Positions 11,545 through 22,188 of a DNA stretch of 64,000 nucleotides are shown here, piece after piece. The stretch is from positions 21,874,793 to 21,938,792 of the forward strand of contig NC_090176.1 in NCBI RefSeq assembly GCF_024679245.1. Reading direction: 5' to 3'. The position numbers were made by a program, and so were the translations under genes. The stretch's first letter is position 1; every line of letters begins with the position of its first letter. The DNA comes from Pseudorasbora parva. Taxonomy: Eukaryota; Chordata; Actinopteri; Cypriniformes; Gobionidae. The notes below the pieces were generated by a model. The model saw nothing but the letters and a program-made list of their open reading frames with translations. It made no database searches and was not told the DNA's origin.

Positions 11545-12904
11545 CAGGGATGGAAATGAACTTTTTTGTCCACCGGCCACTGTGGCTGGTGGATTTCAAA
11601 ATCTACCAGCCACTCAGTGTTTTTACCAGCCACTTTCTTGTTTTTAACCGACAATGTGTAACTGCACGTGAAAATTAATACTACAAGCTCTACAATACTT
11701 AAGCTGTTTATTTAATCTCAAATCAGAATGAAATACTGACATTTTTTCACTCTTGATGATACACAAACCATGAACTGATATACATTTCATTAAATGAGTA
11801 GGGCTCTGTGTTCTCTCTTTTTTTTTTTTTTACCTGGATGTGGCATTTGGATGATTCGTGGTCTTTTATGGCTTCCAGTTTTAGGTTTTTAGTACCAACA
11901 ATGAAACTACTAGTTTTGGCGTCTCCTGAAGCGTGTTGACGACATACCGAGCAGAACATTGTCAGTAGGGATGCACAAAAATAAAAATTATTGGCTGAAA
12001 CTGAAGCACTAAAAGAAATTATGCCAATTATCCATTGCTATTTATGGCTGATGCTATGACTGTGTAACTTTACTAAAAATCAAGGCATTGCAATTACATT
12101 AATTAATATTAAAGTTTCAAATAATAAATCAATTACAAATTATGCAAATATGTATTTAGCACATTGCAACAACCTACAGTATAAAAATAAAATTCAAACT
12201 AAAATGTTTAACTCGACCTCAATCATGTGTACATTAAATAATAATGTACAGGTCTACTGGCCTGCAGAAAGGTACAGAAATTGAATGAAGTAATCAAATG
12301 TAAAAGAACTGCATATTTAACAGTTTAAATGAAAGATTAATCCTTATTTAACTTACAAAAGCTATTCAATCAAGAGCAGTGAGTGATGTCCTTATCTTTT
12401 GTTTGACATTAAACAGACAGCAGTAAAGGCTACTTCCCCTTTAAGACCTAATAGAAGGATACGCGTCATCTTTCACGACTGTATAAAGTTCACTTAAGGC
12501 ATATTCAGACTATGTCTGCTAGAATACTCATCAAGATGAACATGTTGGCATACTTTTTGTGTGAGTTTGTCTGTTTAAGCACAAGACTTGAAAGAGAACT
12601 CAATATTTGCGCGCTGTGAGACGGGTGCGCGCTTCCGGATGACAGTGACGGATCTTCTCTCAGCGCGAGCATGAGTTCTTATTCGCGTCTTCCGGCACTA
12701 CATCTGGGTAATGACGGCGAAAACGACTGGTCATATTCGGACATACGGCCGCACTCGCATGCACTGAACGCAGTTTATAAAGAGGGGAAAAAGTATGCTA
12801 TTTTTATTTACCCGCCACGGTGGCCGGTAGGTGAAGCGAGTTTACCCGCCACAACTCAAAATCACCCGCATTTGGCTGGTGGCGGGTGCTAATTTCCATC
12901 CCTG
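11545..12904. mobile_element. hAT transposon remnant (CAGGGATGGAAAT ends)
   Basis: Starts CAGGGATGGAAATGAAC, ends TAATTTCCATCCCTG, and is flanked by a perfect 8-bp duplication CTTTAAAG (11537-11544 and 12905-12912), the hAT signature. An antisense zinc-finger fragment of a transposase-like protein lies inside at 11747-11959. Both ends carry repeated (A)CCAGCCAC/GGCTGGT motifs. A shorter relative is at 37216-37693. The insertion sits exactly at the end of the TTAA MITE that follows. Confidence 0.85.
11747..11959 (-). pseudogene. Zinc-finger fragment of a hAT-family transposase-like gene
   Basis: The antisense frame reads MFCSVCRQHASGDAK, then SSFIVGTKNLKLEAIKDHES and SKCHI. The CxxC...H...H spacing and the GTKNLKLEAIKDHE block resemble the BED/TTF-type finger of hAT-derived, ZNF862-like proteins. 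The catalytic and dimerisation regions are absent, so it is a relic of the element's own gene, not a host gene. Confidence 0.6.
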
Positions 12905-13140
12905 CTTTAAAGGTGCACTATGTAGTATTTTTTCAGTAAAATATCCAAAACCCACTAGGCCATTTTGTTCATTTGAGTACTTACAGTATCCCAAATGTTT
13001 CCAACTATTTGTAAATTGTGAGAAAATTGCTATTTTAACCAAGGAGCCGGGATGTCTGAGCAAAGCGTCTGAGGGAGTTGTCTGTCAATTGCATCATATC
13101 TCCGTTAACCTCGGTTTTCCGGTTTTATTCTGCAGAAACG

Positions 13141-13675
13141 CTAGACTGACAAGCCAGACCCACATCAAGATGTTTGGTCTGGAAACTCACCATAGACAGG
13201 GCTCAATCCGAGGGGCGGGATAAACGGTTGTCTTTCAAACTCCCTCTGCACGGGATAGGATAGCGCTGCGGCTACACCAACCGGAGCAACGGCGGTGAAG
13301 GGGAGCTCGCTGCCTGATTAAACATTCGCCATATCCGGTCGGCTAAACTCCGAACACATCTTCCCTTTTTAAGAATGACTTCAGTGCCGCTCTTTGTTCT
13401 TTTCTCAGAGAAAAGCTTAACTCCAAGTCTTCCGGAGGCGCGGCCAGAGCTGACTCGAAAGACCGCCGCCGTTCGCCAGTTTCTGTGTTACTAGAAGCAC
13501 GCAAACGCAACTCGGCCGTCGTCATTATGGCCCCGCCCGCCGACTCTATACACGATGTGATTGGGCTGTCCAGATTCTGAGGAATACAGCTCAGATGGGT
13601 ATTGAGAGTTGCTAGACCACACTTGCGGGCAAATTAAATTTGCTGCCGCTAGGGTGCGTCTAGATTTCTAGGCTA
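13141..13675. mobile_element. hAT-like MITE, family D (CTAGnCTGACAAGCCAGACC end), carries helicase fragment
   Basis: Runs from CTAGACTGACAAGCCAGACC to TCTAGATTTCTAGGCTA, flanked by a perfect 8-bp duplication CAGAAACG (13133-13140 and 13676-13683). It splits family C sequence that is continuous in the 38 kb copy. Other copies are at 48186 and 58350, with an inverted truncated one ending at 49369. The antisense strand holds the helicase-like fragment annotated separately. Confidence 0.85.
13317..13525 (-). pseudogene. RecQ-type helicase fragment (Q motif and Walker A) captured in a MITE
   Basis: The antisense frame reads MTTAELRLRASS, later LELSFSLRKEQRAALKSFL and KREDVFGV, then a stop codon, then in the same frame PTGYGECLI and RQRAPL. 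Known RecQ helicases have an FRxxQ Q motif, then a hydrophobic strand, then PTGxGKS and LxYQLPAL. The order and spacing match. The Walker A lysine is Glu and the following Ser is Cys, and a stop precedes the loop, so it cannot encode an active helicase. Rejoining to a donor gene is not attempted. It may be host-derived or from an autonomous relative of the MITE. Confidence 0.6.
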
Positions 13676-13782
13676 CAGAAACGCTTTACTCTTAGCAGTG
13701 TGATCAAGTGTCACAGCAGCCGCTGAGCGAACGCACAGAGTATCGCCATAACATAATTTTAAACACACTCAGATGTATCTAA

Positions 13783-14983
13783 AGCCCCGTTTCCACCACA
13801 GGAACTTTACCCAGGAACTAGGAACTTTGGGTGGTACTTCGTGTGTTTAGACCGCAGGAACCAGGGTAAAATTGAAGTTCCGGGTAAATATTTCCCCCTC
13901 CAAACGGCCCTGCTCGCGAGGTAGTACTTTTTCAAAGTTCAGGAACTTTCGAGGGCGGGACTTGGGCGCTGAACATGCTGATTGGTTGAGCTCACGCAGT
14001 TCAACCGGCATTTTTAAAAGTCTTTTGCGAGGTTCGTTCTGCGTTCAGTAAATATCAGTCTTGCTCTCTGTCTGGTGGCGCGCGGTCGTCTCAGCCATCT
14101 CACGTGCAATGTCCGTAATAGCTGATAATAATATACATTGTCATTTTAAATCTAGCTTTACAAGCTTTCTGAATATGCTGCAGCTGCATGCTGCTGAATC
14201 TGCATATTAGTGCTCTTTTCTGTCGTTGTTAATTACCTCTTTAGTAAACCTATACATAACCAGCAAAAGCAGCACAGCTTGAATCTCTTCCATACTCGTT
14301 ATTAATTTTTTTTCACCATGTAAACGACCTGACCGATTACTTTTAAGTGTGTGTCCTTACATGACGTGACGGCGCGCGCCGCGCTCATGTTGACAAGAGA
14401 GGAAAGTACATTTTTCTGAGGGGTAAACTTTTTATTTCATAAGTTATGAATATAATGTTGGAGTAATGACACAGCGTATATTGCCCCAGGCAGTTTTTAC
14501 TTTAACTGCGCCTGACAGAAGATTTTTTTTTCTGAGATGATTATTACACTTTACAACAAATAGCTATAAATAATACTAGTCCTGGTGGCCGTTAAGAGTT
14601 GCTATGGCTACAGTTAACACACTCCAGCTGCTGGAGAAAACAGCGTTGACATTTTTGGTGCGGCAGACAAACTGCATGTGACAAAATGATTGCGATTGAA
14701 AGTCATCACATGTAAACACCAGATCGGTTTAGATAACGTCTCATGTAAACAGTTCACTAAATCTTTCAATCGGTAACGTTACACACACAAATGATTACAT
14801 GTCCTTCACTGATTTGGAGGAGCAGTCGCGCGCAGTCCTACATCACCGGACTAATTTGCCTAATCTTCTCGGAACTTTATCGCGGTCGAAACGCAGACAG
14901 CTGCAGGTCTGGGGGGGAGAAAAGTTCCTGTAAAAAAGTTCCTGGTACAAATTGTTCCGGGTAATTTTGGTGGAAACGGGGCT
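13783..14983. mobile_element. TWA-flanked MITE (AGCCCCGTTTCCACC ends), Harbinger-like
   Basis: Inverted ends AGCCCCGTTTCCACCA and TGGTGGAAACGGGGCT, flanked by TAA on both sides (13780-13782 and 14984-14986). A 3-bp TWA duplication is typical of PIF/Harbinger elements. Internal GGAACTTT motifs repeat near both ends. It interrupts family C between sequence blocks that are contiguous near 38300. No transposase coding. Confidence 0.8.
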
Positions 14984-15552
14984 TAATATGATAAACAGAG
15001 CAGCGTTACCTCATACTCATGACCGGAAAAGCGGAAATAGCGCCGGCGCCCGGAAACTGTGTCCCATCATAATAATAGTCCCGCTGCTCGCGAGGCGTGT
15101 GTTGTTCATCTCATTAACAATCGCTCCAGCAGCCGTGCTCAGCTCCACAACACTCGGTCCTGCTCTGCTTCATACTATTGTAACGTTAAAGGTCCCGTTC
15201 TTCGCGATTCCATCTTTCAAACTTTAGTCAGTGTGTAATGTTGCAACGGTCTTGTTGCTCTCCCACGTGGAGAAGAGCGCGCATTCAGTGCTTGCATCTC
15301 CCCGTTATGGTAAGAGGCGGGACCTTTCCGGGCAAAGTGCGCTAAGCTGCTGTCCAATCACAACACGGGAAGCGCTGGCCCAATCAGAACTTGTTACGTG
15401 TTTCTGAAGGAGGGACTTCATAGAACAAGGAAATCATCAGGCCGTTTTTAGGACAGAGAAAACAGCGCTGTACAGTTAAGTCAATTGTGTGAAAAATACT
15501 GTGTTTTTTTACACGCAAAACATGAACTCATGTTATATTGCACACTGTAAAC

Positions 15553-17195
15553 CAGTGTTGTAGTCGAGTCACCAACTGTCGAGTCTGAGTCGAGTCTCGA
15601 GTCCCAGTGTTCCGAGTCTAAGTCCGAGTCACCAAAGAAGAGTCCAAGTCGAGTCACCATTACCTGAGTTCATGTTAGTCGAGGCTCGAGTCCCGTCCAA
15701 TTATTTATACTTTAAATTATCATTTATTTCTGTGATGCAAAGCTGAATTTTTAGTATCATTCCTCCAGTCTTCAGTGTCACATTGTCCTTAAGAAATCAT
15801 TATAATAATGATGATTCATTATTAAAGTTGGAAACAGTTCTGCTGCTTAATATTTTTCGATAACCTGTGATACTTTTTTATAATACTTTGATGAATAAAA
15901 AGTGAAAAAAGAAAAAAGAAAAAAAAGAAGCACATTTTTAAAAAATAGAACTCTTTTGTATCAACAATATACACTACTGGTCAGTAATTTGGGGTCAGTC
16001 ATTTTTTTTTCTTTCTTTTTTTGAAATAAATCAATAATTTTATTCAGCAAGGTTGTGTTAAATTGATAAAAAGTGACAGTGAAAGAGATTTATATGATTA
16101 GAAAATATGTTTTTATTTTGAATAATTCTTTTGAACCTTTTATTCATCAAATATATTAGGCAGCAGAACTGTTTCCAACACTCATAATAAATCCTCATAT
16201 GAGAATGATTTCTGAAGGATCATGATCACTGAAGACTGGAGTAACGATCCTGAAAATTCAGCTTTTATCACAGAAATAAATGATAATTTAAAGTATAATA
16301 AATTGAAAACAAAATATTTTAAATTGTAATAATATATCACAATATTACATTTTTTTCTGTATTTTTGTCAAATAAATGCAGGCTTGATGAGCAGAAGAAA
16401 CTTCTTTCAAATAATACAGCAATGTGTCCAAACCTTTAGCCTGTACTGTATACATTTGAAAGGATTGTTTGCTGCTTCCATAGACACATTTGTGTATTTT
16501 ACAAACTATAAATGTATTATTTTGCTATAAATTATGTGTATTTAAATATCTGAATGAAATCTAAAATAAACATAAACGGGATTAAGCGCTGATCGCGTCC
16601 GTCTTTGGCTCAGCGCCAGCCATTGCAGAAAGCATAGTTTGAATCTGGCAGTTATGTCCCGTCACTGTACATTCGCTTCACTGTACGTAGACATCGTCGA
16701 CGTCTGATAACAAATAGGCAGACATCGCACAACCCTAGCTTCCTCTGTTTATTATCATACATGCATTAGTCAATAATAGTTTCTGAATTTTCCTAATGAC
16801 AACATTTAGACCGCGAATAATGCAGGAGAATGCGCGTAAAGTGAGTGACGTCAGTGAGTGTGTTGTCAAGCAAGGAGAGCGAGCAGTAGCAGCGTCTGTG
16901 AGGGGAAAAAAAGATCACGGTTCACGACTGGTCTTGGAGCCCGAAACAGGAAAAGTGTAACATCTTATATCAAATTTTATAACCTATTTAGTCAGAAACA
17001 ACATAATTCATTTGATAAATCCTCAAGTCTGATTTTATATCCATGAGACTTGAGTCCAAGTACGAGTCATCAGTCCGCGAGTCTAAGTCGAGTCACGAGT
17101 CCAGAGAATGGAGTCTCGAGTCGGACTCGATTCCAGAGAATAAGGACTCGAGTCGGACTCGAGTCCGAGTCCAGGACTCGAGTACTCCATCACTG
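15553..17195. mobile_element. hAT element with CGAGTC-rich subterminal arrays
   Basis: Starts CAGTGTTGTAGTCGAGTC and ends ACTCGAGTACTCCATCACTG, inside a perfect 8-bp duplication CTGTAAAC (15545-15552 and 17196-17203). CAGTG ends and 8-bp duplications are typical of hAT. Both arms (15562-15690 and about 17045-17180) are dense arrays of GAGTC/CGAGTC, plausible transposase-binding repeats. The centre holds two inverted copies of repeat family R. No transposase frame survives. Confidence 0.85.
15705..16452. repeat. Two family R copies in inverted orientation
   Basis: The + copy (about 15705-15970) carries CAGTCTTCAGTGTCACATTG and TTCTGCTGCTTAATATTTTT. The - copy (about 15975-16452) carries the complements, including ATCACTGAAGACTGGAGTAA and GGCAGCAGAACTGTTTCCAA. 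They face each other a few bases apart, giving a long imperfect hairpin of about 260 bp per arm inside the hAT. Confidence 0.7.
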
Positions 17196-17561
17196 CTGTA
17201 AACATAATCAAAGCTTCGAAAACACGCGAAGAACGGGACCTTTAATCAAGATGGCAACCTAACGCACTACAAAAATTGTAGTGTTTGTACATGGTCACAT
17301 GGCCTTTGACATCAGCAACCATACATAAGGGAACTATTTTGTGCTTCCTTTTTAAAAGTTGATAAGCCTAATTGTTTTGCTATCCTATGTATGATTCGGT
17401 GGTTATTTGCATTAAAGCTACACTGTGTAACTTTTTTAGTTTATTCTTAGCTAAAATCACTTAGTTCTTTCAAAAATATATGTGCTCATTAATGTATATT
17501 TACTTATTTCAAGTAATAATGCATTCTCATAATTTTATAATATACCATTGAAAATACATAA

Positions 17562-18048
17562 GTGTTGAGGGTTCGGATGGCGGTCGCCATGTTGCTCCTC
17601 CATCTTGAAAGTACATTTGCCAAAGAGGGACATACCCGTAAATTCAAGCTTCGCTTTTCGCGTTTTTACACTCGATGGCACTGTGTCGAATGTGAAGAGG
17701 AGGATTGCTTGAGGCTGCTATATGATGATGGAGGATCACTCTTAAGCCCCTTTCTAACTGCACGTCGGACCCGCAATATTCCCGGAACACTGCCGGGTCG
17801 CCTTCTGTGTGAAAGCAACCACATCCCGGAATTGATTACCGAATTCGACCCCGGTCGGGGACCTAGTAACATTGCGGGATTTGTATCAGAGTCGCCAAGG
17901 AAGCGGAAAAGAGAATTAAGACGGCAACGCGACAGGCAAATCAACAAGACAAAAAAGTAAATACTGGAGTGGCCTTTCCAAGATGGAAAGAGCTCATGAG
18001 CAACGATTTTAAAAAGAACGCCGACATTGCCTGCTTTCTTCTCGACAG
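17562..18048 (+). pseudogene. Exon-like coding fragment inside a TTAA element
   Basis: An open frame from 17562 to 17960 reads LLLHLESTFAKEGHT and later SPRKRKRELRRQRDRQ. In another frame the sequence continues as VNTGVAFPRWKELMSN, DFKKNADIACFLLDR and ends CTCGACAG/GTAATA, a consensus splice donor at 18048. The GVAFxRWxxL...KxDAxxACFLLD pattern recurs in my recollection of many fish predicted proteins, but I cannot name the family. A transposon fragment at about 17742-17875 interrupts the frame. It is probably a captured exon or element gene remnant. Confidence 0.4.
17742..17878 (-). mobile_element. Fragment of the TWA-flanked element seen at 42746-43322
   Basis: AAGCCCCTTTCTAACTGCAC, CAATATTCCCGGAACA, GGGTCGCCTTCTGTGTGAAA and GAATTCGACCC match the reverse complement of 43185-43322. 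One terminus (AAGCCCCTTTC) is present and the other half is absent. It lies inside the open frame annotated at 17562. Confidence 0.65.
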
Positions 18049-18628
18049 GTAATATTAATTCAGCCTATTTGTGTATATTGGAAGTTTTATTGTTGCTTGG
18101 CTAATTATATCATGGGGCTGTGCATAACACTAGAACGACGTCTAGGATAGTTTTCCTCGCGTCAATGATGAAAAAGTATTGTTTACCTTATAACATAAAT
18201 CCGTGTTCTATGACGGATAACATGAGATTAATATTTTAATTGCATTATAATTTGTTTGCCTTACGCTAGTGGTGTTGTACAATATACAGAATAATGATAG
18301 CACTGATAAAAGTTACTTAACTAAGAGCTGATGTTAGCAATGAACTGGTTATTATTCAGTTCTATTATTCATTTTACATAGATTAACTTGATCATAGATC
18401 ATTTGGTAAATTAAATAACTGCAAATTATAATAGTTTTCAAAAATTACCTCATCACTTGAGTTGACGCAACACTCACCGAAGAGGTCGAACTGAAAGCCA
18501 TGACTAAATCGGCCACCGTAGGAGTTGAAACGAAATCGAAATTGAGAGGAGCAGAAACAATTATTCACTGGATGTCATATACCTTTACACCACTAGATGG
18601 GAGAAAATATCACACAGTGTAGCTTTAA

Positions 18629-20403
18629 GCATTTGCATTGTTTTTCTTCAATGTCCGTGACCGGGAAAAACCTGCCCCCTTTTTGGGTCACGACCAGCCA
18701 GTTGCGGACCACTGCTCTACCAAATTTTTTCCCATTCACTTTGGCCTAGTTTTATGGAAGGGCTAATTGCATGTAGGCTTTGTTGCACTTGAAGCTCTCA
18801 ACTTGTCCAAATGCCTGCAAGTTAATAGAGGTTAAGCTGTAGCCTTGCTTTCTGCGTTTCATATTTGTAGACAGTCCGACCTCTTAGCTAGCTGTCACAG
18901 CTTGGAGCACAACTGCTTGGCTGCGAGTTATCTCACCCGTGATAGAGCGGCGAGAAGTGTTGTTAATTACCAGATTTCCTTCTCCACCATTGAAGTCTCA
19001 GTAGCTCCCAGTCTTGCATGTTTTTTTTTGTTTAGTTTTTTTTTGTTATGCTAATCTGAAACATTTTTCTTCAGCTGTGTAATTATACATTTAATGTGTT
19101 TCAGGATTAAAGTGAACGAGAAATGGCCTAGATATAGTTTGGCTAATCTTCAGCCTTTTGAACTGTGCCATTCATCAGCTATCACTTGAAAAGTGTGTGG
19201 TTACCACTTTGAGGATTTGCTGTCTAATTTCTGCCGCATACATACTGCGGTCCTCAGCTTTCTGTATTGCTTTGTGTTTTGTTATATTCAACGAGGCATT
19301 TTCCATTGACCTGGACATGTCGGTTTCCAGCAGGAAGAAAAGGCGCCTGTGATCTTCAGCCAGCGCTCAAGAATGTTCCGGGCTGAGAAATTGTAGGGCC
19401 TACGTACTTAGCGTGTCTACAAGCCTTTGTCCAGAGGCAGTAAATTGTTTGAGAGAGAGAAAGACCTTAAGCGGAGGAAGTGCTTGGGAGTCACTCAGGA
19501 AGTTATCAGGCCATTGAAAAGGGACACTTAATTACCTAGGCAGACGTAGGCCGGAGTTGTGCTGCTGTTTTTTCATTAAGCTCAGGAATGCCAGATGCAC
19601 AAATGCTGAGTTGGCTGCCAAAGCAGCTGATAACATGGAAAAGCCTGGACTTGTGCCAGCAAGAAAACAATTAGCATGCCTCACCTCAGAGACAGAGTTG
19701 GTTAGCATCTGCTCTCAATGTGAAGCTTCCCATAGTAGGTGCGTGTTTTGTGATGGAAACTACCTTTGGTCCTCAAGATGTCCTTCTGAAGTACCTCTGT
19801 TCAGCCTTCAGCGATTCAGCCGGTTTTGGCAGCACAACTCGTCCTCAGAACCCTAATGTGCTATTTTATGTGGATCCACATCCGCAATTGTGGTTTTATT
19901 TGTCTGTAGTCATTGTTTTCAATGACAGTTGGAGGCATAGTGGTCTCTTTGAAGACATTTCTTGGAATAAACTAAATAAACACAACGTGTACTTAGGCTG
20001 GTAAAGTAAGCCTGTGTTTTGGTTTTATTATAGCGTAAGCTGTTATGAGTTAGAATTGGATTTTAAGGCCTAGTTTTTTAACTTGATTTTTTTTGTATAA
20101 GTATATGGTATCACTTTGCTGTGTTCTTTTGCTTCCAGAATCAAGATTAATTTGATCTGTAACAATCGCTGCGTCTAAAATTGAATACCATCCTACAATA
20201 AAGTATGAAAAAAAAAAAAAGTATTTCAGAGTAGTATGTACGAATGCGTAGCTTTAAAAAAACTGTAGGTGAAAAGTACCCGGCTGGCCTATTACTTCCG
20301 GCAACGTTTTAAAGTTTGCATTTGATGGACCCTTTTCTATCTGTTGAGGCCACGCGAGAGGATTTATCAATAGCCGTGAAGCGACATAACTGACAGCAGT
20401 ATT
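18629..20403. other. Intron sequence, nothing recognised
   Basis: About 1.8 kb that looks unique. A repeat fragment beginning GCTGCGTCTAAAATTGAATA lies near 20168-20300, resembling a common fish repeat. I see no exon or RNA gene. Confidence 0.4.
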
Positions 20404-21144
20404 TCACATGTCAAGCTCCTGAAATTTGCAGATGACACCACTGTCATCGGCCTTATCCAGAACGGTGACGAGTCTGCTTACAGACTGGAGGTTGAACAGC
20501 TGGCTGTCTGGTGCAGTTATAACAACCTTGAGCTGAATGCGCTCAAAATGGTGGAGATGATAGTGGACTTCAGGAGGAACAGCCCAGCAATCCCCCCACT
20601 CACCATCATGAACAGCACTGTGGAAGCAGTGGAGTCATTCAGGTTCCTGGGAACTACCATCTCTCAGGATCTCAAGTGGGACAATCACATTGACTCCATT
20701 GCGAAAAATGCTCAGCAGAGACTGTACTTCCTTCGTCAGCTGAGGAAGTTCAACCTGCCACAGGACCTGCTGATTCAGTTCTACTCAGCTGACATTGAGA
20801 CTGTTATATGCACCTCCATCACTGTCTGGTTTGGTTCAGCTACCAAATCAGACATCAGGAGACTGCAACGTACCATCCGGACTGCAGAGAGGATTATTGG
20901 TGCCCACCTGCCAACCCTCCAGGACCTGTACTCTTCCAGAGTGAGGAAGAGAGTGGGTAAAATCATCACAAACTCCACTCACCCCAGACACCTCCTGTTT
21001 GAATGGTTACCGTCAGGGCGGCGACTCCGATCACTGGCCACTAGAAAATCTAGGCATAGGAACAGTTTCTTCCCACAGGCCATTTCCCTCTTGAACAGTT
21101 ACCCCCTGAGCCTTCTAAGAACGGTTTGTCTTTCCATGGGCTAG
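20404..21144 (+). pseudogene. 5'-truncated L2/CR1-like LINE reverse transcriptase fragment
   Basis: The frame opens LLKFADDTTVIGLI, containing the FADD catalytic motif of reverse transcriptase, and runs uninterrupted for about 245 codons through VEQLAVWC, MIVDFRRN, FRFLGTTIS, LYFLRQLRKF, LQRTIRTAERIIG and HPRHLLFEWLPSGRR, to a stop at 21144. This is the thumb and C-terminal region of fish L2-clade non-LTR elements, which nick DNA and reverse-transcribe their RNA. The endonuclease and most of the polymerase are missing. The intact frame suggests a fairly recent insertion. Confidence 0.85.
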
Positions 21145-22116
21145 TGAGCCACAACAGAGCCAGGTCTTGCGGTACTGTACATCTCATCTTTCTCCGCAAC
21201 GCTAGCGAGGCAGCGGGAAATACAAACACATCAGGCTTGTTCGAGATGCATCGACGCTGCGAAGACTATTAGCATATGATATCAAAATACAGCATGAGCG
21301 ATTCAAAGGCATAAGGAGTCGTATGCTCTTCTTTGTATTTTAATGTCATACGGTGGTCAGTCTGCTCAACACCGATGCCTTCCATCAACAATGGTGAATG
21401 CACATAGCTTTACGATCCTATATCTGCATTAAAGCACAGCGAATCCAACGCACTCGCACAGCTCGCCGTAATTTGTATAGACAGAGATTACAATCGACCA
21501 GCTATTAGCTCGATGAGCTGCTATTTAAAAAAAAGGAGGTCACACGTTTGTATTCGTCTTGTTGGTCACAGTAACTCCGCCCCCAGCCCGCTGACACAAG
21601 CGGTTCTTACTTCTAGCCCAGCAATGATTTGAAAAAAATCTTCATTTGTGTTTTAAAGTTGAGTGAAAATCTTACAGGTTTGAAAAGACATGAGATTTAG
21701 AACAAAATTTAAAAAGTTTACATGTTTGGGTGAGTTAAGGCTCAATTATGCTCCAGTTTTAACACATACACAGATGGATGCGGACTACTTGTATTTACTG
21801 AAAGTGTATGTCGGTGTATTCTTGGTAGATGACGTGTTCCACACATGCGCAGTAGATTGCTGTGTACACTTCCACACTTCCAATTTTTCTCCACGAATTA
21901 TTGCACATCTGGCTGTATTTGTTTTAACGATGGATCGACGTCCATGTTGTTTTTCCAGCGCATGTGCAGTTGCCTTTGTGGCCTAGTGACAAAAAATGGA
22001 AGGCACATGGATGTCCGCAAAGAGCCTCCGCGTACATTCTCCTCCAACGATTTTTACGCAGATGCAAACACGGAAAGTAAAACGCTAGCCTGATGCCTTA
22101 AAAATACTGTCTTGGA
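21145..22116. other. Intron sequence, probable decayed transposon, unclassified
   Basis: Includes AAGGCTCAATTATGCTCCAG near 21738 and CAAAGAGCCTCCGCG near 22018, which look like internal parts of a DNA transposon whose ends I cannot place. Open frames near 21690-22093 show no domain. Confidence 0.35.
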
Positions 22117-22188
22117 TAAAACGTGGATAATATTTACATCAACAATACATATCATCACATTTTATATTGCAATATCTCGATATAACTA
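22117..22188 (-). mobile_element. Solo hAT-like terminus
   Basis: The stretch ending ATAACTATGCATCGTTACACCCCTA is the reverse of a TAGGGGTGTAACGATGCAT start, a familiar fish hAT end, with TATTGCAATATCTCGATATA just inside. The partner end is not found upstream. Confidence 0.5.

Larger units (their letters stand above)
12911..15185 (+). mobile_element. TTAA-flanked MITE, family C (AGGTGCACTATGTAG end), heavily interrupted
   Basis: Begins TTAA then AGGTGCACTATGTAGT and follows the family C body (CCAACTATTTGTAAATTGTGAG, GCAGAAACGCTTTACTCTTA, TCATACTCATGACC). The same body occurs in reverse at 37977-38632, and pieces lie at 51260-51499 and 56371-56505. It is interrupted by a hAT MITE (13141-13675) and a TWA element (13783-14983). 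A family A MITE entered at the TTAA at 15186, so the right end is not defined. Confidence 0.65.
15190..17241. mobile_element. TTAA-flanked MITE, family A, reverse orientation, split by a hAT
   Basis: Ends AGGTCCCGTTCTTCGCG and CGCGAAGAACGGGACCT, with TTAA at 15186-15189 and 17242-17245. Without the 1.65 kb hAT insert it is about 400 bp, and it lacks the internal duplicated end present at 4058-4694. Its body is the reverse complement of the 32114 copy. Confidence 0.8.
17416..18624. mobile_element. TTAA-flanked element with AGCTACACTGTGTAAC ends
   Basis: Inverted ends AGCTACACTGTGTAACTTTT and CACACAGTGTAGCT, flanked by TTAA (17412-17415 and 18625-18628). At 1.2 kb it is longer than a typical MITE. 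It carries a + strand coding-like segment ending in a splice donor, and a fragment of the CCCGG-rich element seen complete at 42746. The ends are close to those of families B and C. Confidence 0.75.

Noticed and set aside
17562..17960. Independent host gene
   Set aside because: The frame lies inside an inverted-repeat TTAA element and includes part of another transposon.
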